Assembly: GCF_002812045.1 (NCBI RefSeq) | Contig: NZ_NPEG01000001.1 | Span: 186,001-250,000, forward strand | Source of the DNA: Leptospira haakeii | GTDB taxonomy: Bacteria > Spirochaetota > Leptospiria > Leptospirales > Leptospiraceae | Reading direction: 5' to 3' | DNA: 64,000 bases | Part shown: in pieces, positions 34,945-43,423 of the stretch | Layout: every line of letters starts with the position of its first letter | How positions within the stretch are numbered: position 1 is the first letter of the stretch | Program-made: the position numbers and the translations under genes | The notes under the pieces: model-generated | Database searches by the model: none | The model's input: only the letters and a program-made list of their open reading frames with translations | What the model was told of the DNA's origin: nothing

Positions 34945-36687
34945 ATGATAGCTAATAATTATTTTACAGACGACGAAGATTTAAAACTAATTTTCGAACA
35001 TTTAATCGATTGGGCTTCGATCGTAAAGTCAACCGAAGGCGAAGAATTTTTCGAACACGAACTTTATAAGAAAACAAATAATCCAAGATACGAAATGGCT
35101 CCTTCTAGCGTCGAAGAAGCTGTAGAATTATACAGATCAAGTCTCGAATCATTGGGTGAATTTTTTGGAAAAGATGTCTCTCAACTTTCTAGCGTGATGG
35201 ATAAGAAACATCTACGCTACGAAAATGGAAAAGTGATCTTTCCGGAGGAAACTACATTAATCTACGAAAAATTCCGAGATACTGGTCTCATGCCATTCTC
35301 CATTTCAAGAGAAGCCGGAGGACTCGGACTACCAGGAACTATCAGTGCATTTTACGGAATGGTAATGGCAAGGGCGGATGTTTCCTTTTGTATGACTGTT
35401 GCCCTATTAAATCTAGCTCAAATCGTTTCTAGATACGGAACAGAAGAACAAATAGAGAATTTTGCTGCAAAAGCAGCAACTGGCGAGACTCTTTTTGCGA
35501 TGTCTCTTACTGAGCCGGATTTCGGATCAGATCTAAATAATGTCAGAACCACCGCAGCAAAAATGGAAGATGGACATTATCGCCTAAACGGAACGAAACG
35601 TTTTATATCCCAAGGTTGTGGACTCGGCCCTTATCCATCTAGTTTATTAACCCTTGCACGAACAGGAAATGGAGGAGCTCGCGGATTGTCCGTATTCCTA
35701 GTAAAAAGTGAAGATGTAACTGTTGCGGGAATTGAAACCAAAATGGGAATTCACGCATCACCTACCTGTGAGATCGTTTATGAAAACAGTTATGGCGAAC
35801 TCTTAGGACAAGAAGGATTAGGTCTTACTCGTTACACTACCGGTATGACAAACTTCATGAGACTAGGAAGTGCAGCTTGCGGTCCAGGAAGTGCTGCCGG
35901 GGCATATTATGAATCCCAAAAGTACGCGGAAGAAAGACAACAGTTCGGAAAACCTATCGCAGAGATCCCAGCCGTTGCAGAGATGCTTCATAAAATTAAA
36001 AGAGAAATGAACGCGTCTAGACTTCTGACATTCGAAACTGCTCGTGTTGTAGATATGTATCAAAACCATCAGATCCGTTTGGAAAAAGCGAATAAAGAAG
36101 ATAGAGAGATCCGAAAGGACGAAAGGGTAAAAAAATGGGGAAACCTTGCTACAGTACTTACACCGATCTCTAAATACTATTGTTCGGAAGAAGGACATAA
36201 ATGCGCGGGCCTTGCCATCCAAATCCACGGTGGAGCCGGTTATACTGAAGATTATGATGTAGCTCGAATATATAGAGACTCTAGGATCAATACGATCTAT
36301 GAGGGAACAAGCCAGATCCATGTTCGAATTGCAGTTGGCGCGATTGTAGCTGGAATGAGCGGAGAAGGAAATTTCAAAAAATATCTGGAATCGATCAAAG
36401 CAGAAGTGGAATCACCTTCTAAATATCTAAATGAACAATCCCAAATATTCGAAGAGGCAATTGCTAAATTCAAATCAATCGAAGACGATCAAGCTAAAGA
36501 AAGGGTAGCAGAAAATCTAATGATCATTACTTCGAGATATCTATGTAGCATGTTGTATGAAAAAGCTGTAGCTAAGCTGAAACAAAACGACCAATTCAAT
36601 CGTTGGGCAAAAGATTGTAGAGCATATCTAATCGACAGTACGGCAATTTCAAAAGCATGTATCTATAGAATAGAAAATGCAGTATAA
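34945..36687 (+). CDS. Acyl-CoA dehydrogenase
   Basis: First oxidation step of fatty-acid beta-oxidation, FAD-linked. The 580 residues contain the N-terminal helical domain, the middle beta domain (FAMSLTEPDFGSDLNNVRTTA; YRLNGTKRFISQG) and the C-terminal domain with catalytic Glu453 in IYEGTSQIH and the FAD-contact stretch QIHGGAGYTEDYDVARIYRD. It is about 180 residues longer than medium-chain enzymes because of an N-terminal extension and a C-terminal helical tail, like the bacterial ACADs of 560-600 residues that act on long or unusual chains. It starts 12 bases after fadH and is co-regulated with it. Ends 8 bases from the convergent transporter. Confidence 0.92.
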   Translation: MIANNYFTDDEDLKLIFEHLIDWASIVKSTEGEEFFEHELYKKTNNPRYEMAPSSVEEAVELYRSSLESLGEFFGKDVSQLSSVMDKKHLRYENGKVIFPEETTLIYEKFRDTGLMPFSISREAGGLGLPGTISAFYGMVMARADVSFCMTVALLNLAQIVSRYGTEEQIENFAAKAATGETLFAMSLTEPDFGSDLNNVRTTAAKMEDGHYRLNGTKRFISQGCGLGPYPSSLLTLARTGNGGARGLSVFLVKSEDVTVAGIETKMGIHASPTCEIVYENSYGELLGQEGLGLTRYTTGMTNFMRLGSAACGPGSAAGAYYESQKYAEERQQFGKPIAEIPAVAEMLHKIKREMNASRLLTFETARVVDMYQNHQIRLEKANKEDREIRKDERVKKWGNLATVLTPISKYYCSEEGHKCAGLAIQIHGGAGYTEDYDVARIYRDSRINTIYEGTSQIHVRIAVGAIVAGMSGEGNFKKYLESIKAEVESPSKYLNEQSQIFEEAIAKFKSIEDDQAKERVAENLMIITSRYLCSMLYEKAVAKLKQNDQFNRWAKDCRAYLIDSTAISKACIYRIENAV

Positions 36688-36695
36688 ACTAAAGA

Positions 36696-37790
36696 TTACT
36701 TTAGAAATTTAGGAATAAAGGAAGTTTTTTCGGGATAAAACTGAGAAGCGAGTAAGAAGATAAAAATACTTACTGCAATTCCTATAGACGCAAGAAGTAC
36801 ATCCTTACCTACTTTGCGGAATGTCTCCAAATAAGGAGCGTCCCTGTAGGTAAGGAAATTTAACACGATCTCTCTTCCTGCAAGCATGCCCAAGAAAACC
36901 CAGGTGGTGGACATGGGCATATTACTGATCTTCTGAAAAAATATTAAAATACTAGCATATACTAGGTCTACGATTGTAGCCGCCTTAGACCATTGGATGT
37001 CGGACTTCTCTGTAACTATCTCTTGGATAGTTCCACCGTTGGTATACAATATGATACCAAGAGCTCCTATCAGGATAGAAACCGCGCCAGTAAGCTCCAT
37101 CCAATTCAGTTGTCTAGGCAGATATACAACTATATTAGCGGCGTCCTGAGCAAGCCAAGCCGCCCATAAAAATAAAGTGGAGAACCACTGTAAGATTGCC
37201 CATTTTCTCTCCGTTCTTGGATCGGGCATATGATCGTCATAATATTCTTTCGGATCAACTTTTACTAATATTCCCCAAACTACCAACGCAGTGATAAATG
37301 CGATCATATATCCCAAAAAGGACTTGGTCAGCATTTTCTCTATATTCTGTCCGCCGAATAAACCTAAGATCAAAAATGTAGTAGAGATCGGAGATTTCAT
37401 CCGAGTAATGATGACTAGAACGATAGGCGCAATCAATTGTAGAAAATTATATTCTGCAGGAGGAGTAAAATTATCCAATCTGTGAAAATGGACTTCTCCA
37501 TTAGCGGACCACCAGGCGTATCCGAATACTAGAGCAAGAAGTCCACCCAAGGCAGCAAGTTTAGGGAACCAATGTACAGACTTTTTACTTTCTATAAATG
37601 TCCCTACAGTTTGGACAGCATCGTTACCAGCTACAGAAAAGGCTGAGATACAGAATGCGAGCCAGCCAAGAATGTAGGAAGAGATCCCTAGATAATAACC
37701 GAGGCTCATTACCAAAAAGGACAGAAACACCAGTACATAAAATCGGATCTGGTCCTTAAAAGAGGGATGTTGGAAATCGATTTGATTCAT
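36696..37790 (-). CDS. PiT-like inorganic phosphate or anion transporter
   Basis: 364 residues with about nine hydrophobic helices. It carries the two-fold PiT signature in diverged form: VAGNDAVQTVGTFIESKK in the first half and WLAQDAANIVVYLPRQL in the second (consensus GANDxANxxGT), plus the paired STT loops SPISTTFLILGLFGGQ and MPMSTTWVFLGMLAGRE. The family moves phosphate with H+ or Na+. The GN-to-AQ change in the second repeat and the short length make the substrate uncertain. Convergent with the acyl-CoA dehydrogenase gene; no Pho-type regulator nearby. Confidence 0.82.
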   Translation of the reverse strand: MNQIDFQHPSFKDQIRFYVLVFLSFLVMSLGYYLGISSYILGWLAFCISAFSVAGNDAVQTVGTFIESKKSVHWFPKLAALGGLLALVFGYAWWSANGEVHFHRLDNFTPPAEYNFLQLIAPIVLVIITRMKSPISTTFLILGLFGGQNIEKMLTKSFLGYMIAFITALVVWGILVKVDPKEYYDDHMPDPRTERKWAILQWFSTLFLWAAWLAQDAANIVVYLPRQLNWMELTGAVSILIGALGIILYTNGGTIQEIVTEKSDIQWSKAATIVDLVYASILIFFQKISNMPMSTTWVFLGMLAGREIVLNFLTYRDAPYLETFRKVGKDVLLASIGIAVSIFIFLLASQFYPEKTSFIPKFLK

Positions 37791-37903
37791 GAGTCACCCA
37801 AATGGGTTTTCGCTTGTTGGAATTAATTAAGTATAGAAAAAAAAGAGAAGCCCAAACGGTCAAGGTGTATCGGCCCATATTTAGGCGCACGAAAGGGGCT
37901 TAA

Positions 37904-37933
37904 AAACAAAAACGGGCCTCGTACGAGACCCGT
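37904..37933 (-). terminator. Rho-independent terminator
   Basis: ACGGG (37912-37916) with CCCGT (37929-37933), and CTCG (37918-37921) with CGAG (37924-37927), form a stem with one C-A mismatch. On the minus strand TTTTTGTTTTT follows, so it ends the acyltransferase gene at 37969. Confidence 0.8.
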
Positions 37934-37968
37934 CCTTACGAAAAAACTTAAGGGGAACCCCCTTAGTT

Positions 37969-38748
37969 CTACTCTAGGTAATGTTTGCTGTATCTTGCTT
38001 CGATGTCTTTGATATCGAAGATGATAAAGAAGTCGGTAGTCTTGAAAACGGAGTCCAATGCTGGAATTCCGCAAATTGTTGATCCGGCTCTAATATACCC
38101 CTTAATCAATGCAGGGATTCTTTTAGAAACTTCTTTGATGTCTTCAGGAGAATAATTCTGATCGAAACCTGGCATTTCAAATCCAGGAAGCGGTTTTACA
38201 TCGAAAGCTTCTCCAGCAAGAGCTTGTTTATCTTTCAAAAACGCGTAAACTTCGTTTGCGGATAGAGCATCAGTGCTATGAACTGAACCACAACCGAAAA
38301 GGTATCCGATATTATTCTTCTTCATGTATTGAGCGAGTCCGCCCCAAAGAAGAGAAATTACAGATCCGTCTCTGTATTCAGGATGAACGCAGCTACGTCC
38401 GATCTCTGCAGGTTCTCTTTCTAATTCGTAAATTTTAGTAATATCGAATTCGTTGTCCGAGTAAAATCCTAGGTTTGCCTTCGCGACACTTCTACGCAAG
38501 ATACGATAAGTTCCGACGATCATATCATCTCTGTTCTTATCTACTACGATAAGGTGGTCGCAAAATAAATCGTATTCATCTCTGTCTTTACGTGTAGCTG
38601 CGGATTGAGGTAAACCTTCTCCCAACTCTAGATTGAATACATCATAACGAAGAGCTAAAGTTCTTTCGATCTCGAGTTGGTTCTCTGCGATCCTTACTTC
38701 AAGCTTGCGTTCTAATTTTTGCTTTTTTTGGACTATTCCTGATCCCAT
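37969..38748 (-). CDS. GNAT N-acyltransferase (OlsB / putative-hemolysin type)
   Basis: 259 residues of the acetyltransferase superfamily branch that includes ornithine-acyl-ACP N-acyltransferase (OlsB) and proteins misnamed hemolysins. Typical stretches: [16 protein letters not shown] with D and H ahead of [15 protein letters not shown], and the acyl-carrier site [28 protein letters not shown], then [12 protein letters not shown]. It could make ornithine or other amino-acid lipids of the inner membrane. It has its own terminator. Acceptor not identifiable from sequence. Confidence 0.83.
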   Translation of the reverse strand: MGSGIVQKKQKLERKLEVRIAENQLEIERTLALRYDVFNLELGEGLPQSAATRKDRDEYDLFCDHLIVVDKNRDDMIVGTYRILRRSVAKANLGFYSDNEFDITKIYELEREPAEIGRSCVHPEYRDGSVISLLWGGLAQYMKKNNIGYLFGCGSVHSTDALSANEVYAFLKDKQALAGEAFDVKPLPGFEMPGFDQNYSPEDIKEVSKRIPALIKGYIRAGSTICGIPALDSVFKTTDFFIIFDIKDIEARYSKHYLE

Positions 38749-38848
38749 TGTCGTCCTTCTTTTCCTTGTTAGGATGCTTCTATCTATCCTCCTAAATGGT
38801 TACAGTCGGATTACGCTGGAAAGAAATTCCGGTGACTGGACTGGCTGA

Positions 38849-39205
38849 TTATCCTGCCATTCTGCGGAGTGAGGTCAGCTTTTTGACATAATCGAGTAGA
38901 AATCCCTTACCTTTTACGTCGATTTGGGTGAATTGGAGCCCGAAAAGCCCCTGTGCTTCCTTGGAAGCGCTCAAGTGTTTGATTTTACCTAATGCTTTAA
39001 ATGGTTTGTATCCGGGAAGAGAAACCACAATTTCCACGCTAGAGTGAATATCGCATCCATCAAATTTATGAGGAACACGAACCGCTATCCCTCCTTCACT
39101 TACGTCCTGGGCGACAAGAATATCTAAAAAACCGTTTCCCATCAATTGGAGTTGAACTGGTTGTTTAGGGAAAGGGACTACCCTTACCTGTTTTCTTTTC
39201 TCCAT
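38849..39205 (-). CDS. PilZ-domain protein
   Basis: 118 residues forming one PilZ domain. The cyclic-di-GMP motif is recognisable: an N-terminal basic run MEKRKQVRVVPF in place of RxxxR, and DVSEGGIAVRVP for D/NxSxxG. The protein has nothing else attached, so it would act by binding a partner when c-di-GMP is present, in motility or envelope control. It lies 100 bases upstream of the acyltransferase on the same strand. The first arginine of the motif is shifted, so binding needs proof. Confidence 0.82.
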   Translation of the reverse strand: MEKRKQVRVVPFPKQPVQLQLMGNGFLDILVAQDVSEGGIAVRVPHKFDGCDIHSSVEIVVSLPGYKPFKALGKIKHLSASKEAQGLFGLQFTQIDVKGKGFLLDYVKKLTSLRRMAG

Positions 39206-39322
39206 CCGAGGACCCTCCGGATACTAGAATAATGGCCAAACCTATATTATAAATGGATAAGACGGGAGAAGAAAACGGTTTTCTTACGAAAAATAATCAC
39301 GTAACACTCGTTCAAAATAGTG

Positions 39323-40144
39323 CTAAGTATTTAGTCCTAATTCTGCCTCTGCACCTTCGATCAGAGAGAGTTTGTAAGTAGAGAGTATCTTAGAAACCTT
39401 CTTCTCAAACTTACGATTGAATACGAAGAAGTTCAAAGATTTTTCCAAAAAGAAAATCATCTCTATAGGCTTCCATTCGATCACTCCTCGTTTTGCATCT
39501 ACGATCTTTCCATGTTGTAAAAGAGTGGAGATGGCTCGGATAGAATGTTTCGGAAATGTTGTTCTCAGCGCCTGATAAAGAGCCTTAGAGTCAGCTTCTA
39601 AAAAATGGAATTTACGTGAGAAGAGTACGGCATCATGAAAATATTCAGGACGTATTACTGCTCCATTCAATCTAAGTGAGATGATCAAAAATCCGATCAG
39701 ATCCGCCATCTCGGTAAAAATCCCGAGGCCTGGAACATCTTGTCCTGGATATAAACGAGCAGAATCCCTTCCGACCTGTTTCGGATGACGTGTCTGGAGC
39801 CAATTCACGACCAAATATTTTTCTTTGAAGAAGTAATCGTTGAGTCGTATCCTATACTCTTGGATGCTCAAACGTAGATGGACTAAAATTTCGTTTTGGT
39901 GTGTGAGAATTAGTTTTTGGTAGGTATCATCGCTACCGGAAAGATCTAATTCGAAGGAATCATATCCTCTTTTTTTGAGTTCTGCCAGAACTCCGGTGAT
40001 CTCAAAAAGTTCCCAAACACTTTCTTTGGTCAAAGAGTGGAATAGAACTCCGGATTGTGCGACATGAGAGTCCACCGCCGCACATAAAAAGTCGTCGTAT
40101 ACAAAATCGAAAAAACGCGGATTATTGTATGCAACCTTACCCAT
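39323..40144 (-). CDS. Hypothetical protein, 273 residues
   Basis: No family recognised. A soluble protein with alternating helix and strand: KVAYNNPRFFDFVYDDFLCA at the start, FELDLSGSDDTYQKLILTHQNEILVHLRLSIQEYRIRLN (about 80-115), and VNWLQTRHPKQVGRDSARLYPGQDVPGLGIF, a conserved-looking loop with His, Lys, Arg and Asp that may be a binding site. The C-terminal third is helical and basic. It precedes the PilZ gene by 117 bases on the same strand. Cytoplasmic by lack of a signal. Confidence 0.6.
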   Translation of the reverse strand: MGKVAYNNPRFFDFVYDDFLCAAVDSHVAQSGVLFHSLTKESVWELFEITGVLAELKKRGYDSFELDLSGSDDTYQKLILTHQNEILVHLRLSIQEYRIRLNDYFFKEKYLVVNWLQTRHPKQVGRDSARLYPGQDVPGLGIFTEMADLIGFLIISLRLNGAVIRPEYFHDAVLFSRKFHFLEADSKALYQALRTTFPKHSIRAISTLLQHGKIVDAKRGVIEWKPIEMIFFLEKSLNFFVFNRKFEKKVSKILSTYKLSLIEGAEAELGLNT

Positions 40145-40229
40145 CTAATCTTTCGCTTTCTTACAGTCTGGCAGGTTTATTTCCTTTTTTCAAGGAAATA
40201 AATCCGGTCACCAAACTATCTGAGAATTA

Positions 40230-41126
40230 TCAAAGTTTAGATCTGAAGTTTGAGTACGCTTTCAAAACCTGGTCTGCAGCTTCTGTTTGAGGATAATGTC
40301 CTATACCTGGGAGCTCGTATACTTTCGCGTCCGGTCTCATCTCTCTGAGTCGTTCTACTACATGTTTACCGCTAACCGGGTCTTCCAGACCATCCGCCAA
40401 CGCGTACGGGATCGGACTATCTAGTATGGCTCCCACCCATCTATCTCTGAAAATTTTTCTTTCTCTCATATATCTTATCAACTTGTGATAGATCAATTTT
40501 CCTCCTCCGTTGTTCACACATTCCCAAAATCCATCCAACTCCTCTTGAACAGGTTTTGTATTCGGCCCGAATACTTCTGAAAAACTTTTTTGGAAAGAGG
40601 TCTTGTTTACTAAACGGGAGAATAAAAATCCCAAGGGACCGTTTAATAATTTCTGCACTGCTCTTGGTCGATGAGTTTCCGGAAAGATCCCGCCATTTAG
40701 GAAGAATACAGACTCTAAGTCGGGACCACCGATCCTCTGCCCTGATAACTTTTCCCTAAATCTTGCGACCAATTCTTGTGCGACCGTATCGCCCAGATCA
40801 TGAGCGAGAATATGTACTTTTTTAATCCCTTGTTCTTGTAGGAAGAACTCGGCCTGGTCCGCATATTGAAAAATAGAATAATGCCCGTCTTTAGGTTTTT
40901 CGGAAAAGCCGAAGCCCAGATAATCTAAGGTCAGAACTTTGTATTGATGAGTAAGGGTTTCCCATACATCCTTCCAATCCCAAGAAGAAGTGGGAAATCC
41001 ATGTAAAAGAAGAAGCGCTTCTCCTTCTCCACCTATCCGATAGAATAGTTTTCTTTTTTTCCATTCAAAGAAAGCTCCCGATGCCTTCCAGGCCAAAGGG
41101 TGGGTTCTCCAAAGCGGCTCCGACAT
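40230..41126 (-). CDS. Alpha/beta hydrolase with Asp nucleophile
   Basis: 298 residues from the ATG at 41126, set by GGAGG seven bases upstream; a TTG at 41147 is less likely. The fold markers are LLLHGFPTSSWDWKDVW (oxyanion HGFP loop), YLGFGFSEKP, and the nucleophile elbow LAHDLGDTVAQELV, where the family has Ser or, in haloalkane dehalogenases and epoxide hydrolases, Asp. Here it is Asp, and the catalytic His is in GIGHYPQTEAADQ. So an epoxide hydrolase or dehalogenase-like reaction is most likely. No export signal. Transcribed with the gene at 39323 at a distance of 85 bases, or alone. Confidence 0.85.
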   Translation of the reverse strand: MSEPLWRTHPLAWKASGAFFEWKKRKLFYRIGGEGEALLLLHGFPTSSWDWKDVWETLTHQYKVLTLDYLGFGFSEKPKDGHYSIFQYADQAEFFLQEQGIKKVHILAHDLGDTVAQELVARFREKLSGQRIGGPDLESVFFLNGGIFPETHRPRAVQKLLNGPLGFLFSRLVNKTSFQKSFSEVFGPNTKPVQEELDGFWECVNNGGGKLIYHKLIRYMRERKIFRDRWVGAILDSPIPYALADGLEDPVSGKHVVERLREMRPDAKVYELPGIGHYPQTEAADQVLKAYSNFRSKL

Positions 41127-41204
41127 AGATTCCTCCAGAAGAGGCAATATTGTACCTCCTGGTTTCGGAATGGGAAGTGTAAAATCTATAATGTGAAAGA
41201 AATT

Positions 41205-42161
41205 TCAGTCCATTGCGTCTAGAAGGTTGGACAGAAAAACTTTTCTTTCTTTGCCTTCCGGAAATCTACCCAGCCCAGCGCCCATATTATCTTTGAGATG
41301 AGAAAGTTTAGAAGTAGCAGGGATCGCACAAGTCACTGCCGGATGAGAAAGAATATATTTTAAGAAGACTTGCGCAAAAGAATTACAATCCCATTCTTTA
41401 AAATATTCAGGCAATGTTTTACCTTTTGTATTTCTAAAAAGCCCACCTTCTTCGAAAGGACGATTGATCAGGACTGCGATCCCATGCTCCTGAGCAAAAG
41501 GTAAAATTCTATTCTCCGCTTCACGCGTTTGGATAGAATAAGGTATCTGCAAGAAATCAGGTTTTTCTTTTTCGGAAATACGTTCCATTTCAGCGAATGC
41601 GGACGTAGTAAAATGTGTCAGGCCGATATAACGGATCTTCCCTTTTTCTTTCAGACCTCTTAATGTTTTGAGATGAGTCTGAGTATCTAGTAAATTATGG
41701 ATTTGGAATAGATCGATCTTCTCCGCTTTCATCTTTTTGAAAGAAGCCTCGATCTGTGATTTTCCGGCGGCTTCTCCCCTGATCCAAACCTTTGTGGCTA
41801 AGAAAAATTTCTTTTTCTCCATGTCGGAAAAATCCTTGGACAAGATCCCGAAAATTTCCTCGGAACGACCATACATGGGAGAAGAATCTATCACACCTCC
41901 GCCGGTATGTAGGAACTCCGACAAAACTTCTTTTAAAGGAGCCAAAGAAGAAGGATCCGGGTCCACATCTAAAGTCTGCCAAGTACCTAGACCGATTGCA
42001 GGAATTTCTTCTCCAGTTTTTGGGATCTTACGTTTTAACATTTTAGAAGCTCCGGCCGTTTGGGAGAATAAGGAAGAGACCCCCGCTTGAGAAAGACTCA
42101 AAGTAGCAGCGGAAGCACTTAACAACTTTAGGAAATTCTTCCTAGAATAGATAGGCTTCAT
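41205..42161 (-). CDS. Exported aldo/keto reductase
   Basis: 318 residues. The N-terminus MKPIYSRKNFLKLLSASAATLSLSQAG resembles a twin-arginine signal (S-R-K-x-F-L-K), so folded export to the periplasm is likely. The reductase core has all four catalytic residues: Asp in GVIDSSPMYG, Tyr in that same stretch, Lys in FLATKVW, and His in FQIHNLLD. NADPH contacts are in the C-terminal AIPATSKLSHLKDNM. Substrate unknown. It starts 98 bases before the 3' end of the Fic gene on the same strand. Confidence 0.87.
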   Translation of the reverse strand: MKPIYSRKNFLKLLSASAATLSLSQAGVSSLFSQTAGASKMLKRKIPKTGEEIPAIGLGTWQTLDVDPDPSSLAPLKEVLSEFLHTGGGVIDSSPMYGRSEEIFGILSKDFSDMEKKKFFLATKVWIRGEAAGKSQIEASFKKMKAEKIDLFQIHNLLDTQTHLKTLRGLKEKGKIRYIGLTHFTTSAFAEMERISEKEKPDFLQIPYSIQTREAENRILPFAQEHGIAVLINRPFEEGGLFRNTKGKTLPEYFKEWDCNSFAQVFLKYILSHPAVTCAIPATSKLSHLKDNMGAGLGRFPEGKERKVFLSNLLDAMD

Positions 42162-42259
42162 GATATCCCCTTAAGTAGCCGAATTTTAAAGGGAAATCCT
42201 GGGCAGACTCAATCAAAAATTAGTATTAAAATCCATTTACAGCTTAAATCGGATCCGCT

Positions 42260-43348
42260 TTATTCCTGGAGCAGATCCAACAAAACTTTATTAATGAATA
42301 AATGGTATTTTCCGTAATTCATATCTACTAGATAGTTTGCATCCTTCAATTCTTCTAAATATCTAGTAGCGGTAGTATAATGAACATCTATACGTTCTCC
42401 TAAACTAACAGGAGAAAGTACAGGAGAAGCAAACATCGCTTCTACGATTCCTGTTTTTGCCAGTTTAGGGCGATCGATAGAGAGTTCCTTTTTATACGTT
42501 TGATAGAGTTCGATTATCTTAAAAAGCAAATCTTTAGTAGACTTAGCCTGTAAATAGAAAGCGTTTAACATGAATTCTAAGAATGGCTCCCAATTTCCTT
42601 GTGAGGAAACACCAGCAAGTAATTCATAATATCTGGATCTATTACTATTTATATAACCGCTTACATACAGGATCGGGAGAGAGAGCATCTTTGCCTGTAT
42701 TAAGTACAAAACCATTAGGATTCGTCCTGTCCGACCATTCCCATCTAAAAATGGATGGATCGCTTCGAACTGGTAATGAGAAATCGCACATTTCAGAAGG
42801 GGATCTATCCCGTCATTTTCTTCGTTTAGAAATTTTTCCAAATTCGAAATTAAGTCGGGAATTTTGGAAGCGATCGGAGGAGTATATATGGGCTCTCCTG
42901 TATTCGAATTTATGATTTTATTTTGCAGCTTTCTAAATCCGGATTCCTTTCCGAACATCAATTCTTTATGAACTCTTTCAATCAGTCTATTTGAGATCGG
43001 AAAACGTTTCAATTCATGAAAGCCTAATTCTACCGCACTTCTATATCTTAATACTTCCTTGTCATAATCATCTCTTTCATATTCTGGAAATAAGGACTGC
43101 TGCAGTACATTCGATACAGTGGTATTGATATTTTCAATATTCGAACTAGCTACCGACTCTTTGATAATAGCAGGAGAAAGTAGTAACATCGGGTTCGGCA
43201 AAGCAGAGGCGAACCCTTTTAGTTCTCCTAGTTCCGTCCTGGCTTTTGCGATAAGCTTCAAAAACCCCTTAGATTCAAAATCCAATACGGGAGGCAAATT
43301 CTGCAAATCGTAGGGAGTTTCCGGGTCGAATGGAAGCATATATCGCAT
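42260..43348 (-). CDS. Fic-domain protein (AMPylase-type), class II
   Basis: 362 residues. The catalytic loop is HPFLDGNGRTGR at 198-209 with His198, and a nucleotide-binding flap lies before it. The inhibitory helix motif S/TxxxE(G/N) is S68-SNI-E72-N73 in VASSNIENIN, upstream of the Fic core, which marks a class II, self-inhibited enzyme. A C-terminal winged-helix-like part (SPVSLGERIDVHYTTATRYLEELKDANYL) suggests DNA binding. The start codon sits inside a 12-bp inverted repeat (43337-43371), without a clear ribosome site. No antitoxin gene is adjacent. Likely transfers AMP to a protein target. Confidence 0.9.
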   Translation of the reverse strand: MRYMLPFDPETPYDLQNLPPVLDFESKGFLKLIAKARTELGELKGFASALPNPMLLLSPAIIKESVASSNIENINTTVSNVLQQSLFPEYERDDYDKEVLRYRSAVELGFHELKRFPISNRLIERVHKELMFGKESGFRKLQNKIINSNTGEPIYTPPIASKIPDLISNLEKFLNEENDGIDPLLKCAISHYQFEAIHPFLDGNGRTGRILMVLYLIQAKMLSLPILYVSGYINSNRSRYYELLAGVSSQGNWEPFLEFMLNAFYLQAKSTKDLLFKIIELYQTYKKELSIDRPKLAKTGIVEAMFASPVLSPVSLGERIDVHYTTATRYLEELKDANYLVDMNYGKYHLFINKVLLDLLQE

Positions 43349-43371
43349 TTTATTAAATTATGCGATATATG
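43337..43371 (-). promoter_or_regulatory. 12-bp inverted repeat over the fic start codon
   Basis: CATATATCGCAT (43337-43348) and ATGCGATATATG (43360-43371) are exact reverse complements with an 11-base AT loop. Codons 1-4 of fic (Met-Arg-Tyr-Met) are the whole of one arm. As RNA it would bury both possible start codons in the stem; as DNA it is a near-ideal operator for the protein's own C-terminal HTH. Confidence 0.75.
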
Positions 43372-43423
43372 ACAACCCTTATGTGCAAAATCTAGCAGAA
43401 AAACTATATAAATATTTAGTATT

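Noticed and set aside
35863..36321. Minus-strand frame of 152 codons inside the acyl-CoA dehydrogenase
   Set aside because: Lies fully antisense to catalytic motifs of a certain enzyme.
37811..37968. Possible small gene or riboswitch between the PiT-like and acyltransferase genes
   Set aside because: The stretch holds the acyltransferase terminator and no frame with a ribosome site; no known riboswitch motif seen.
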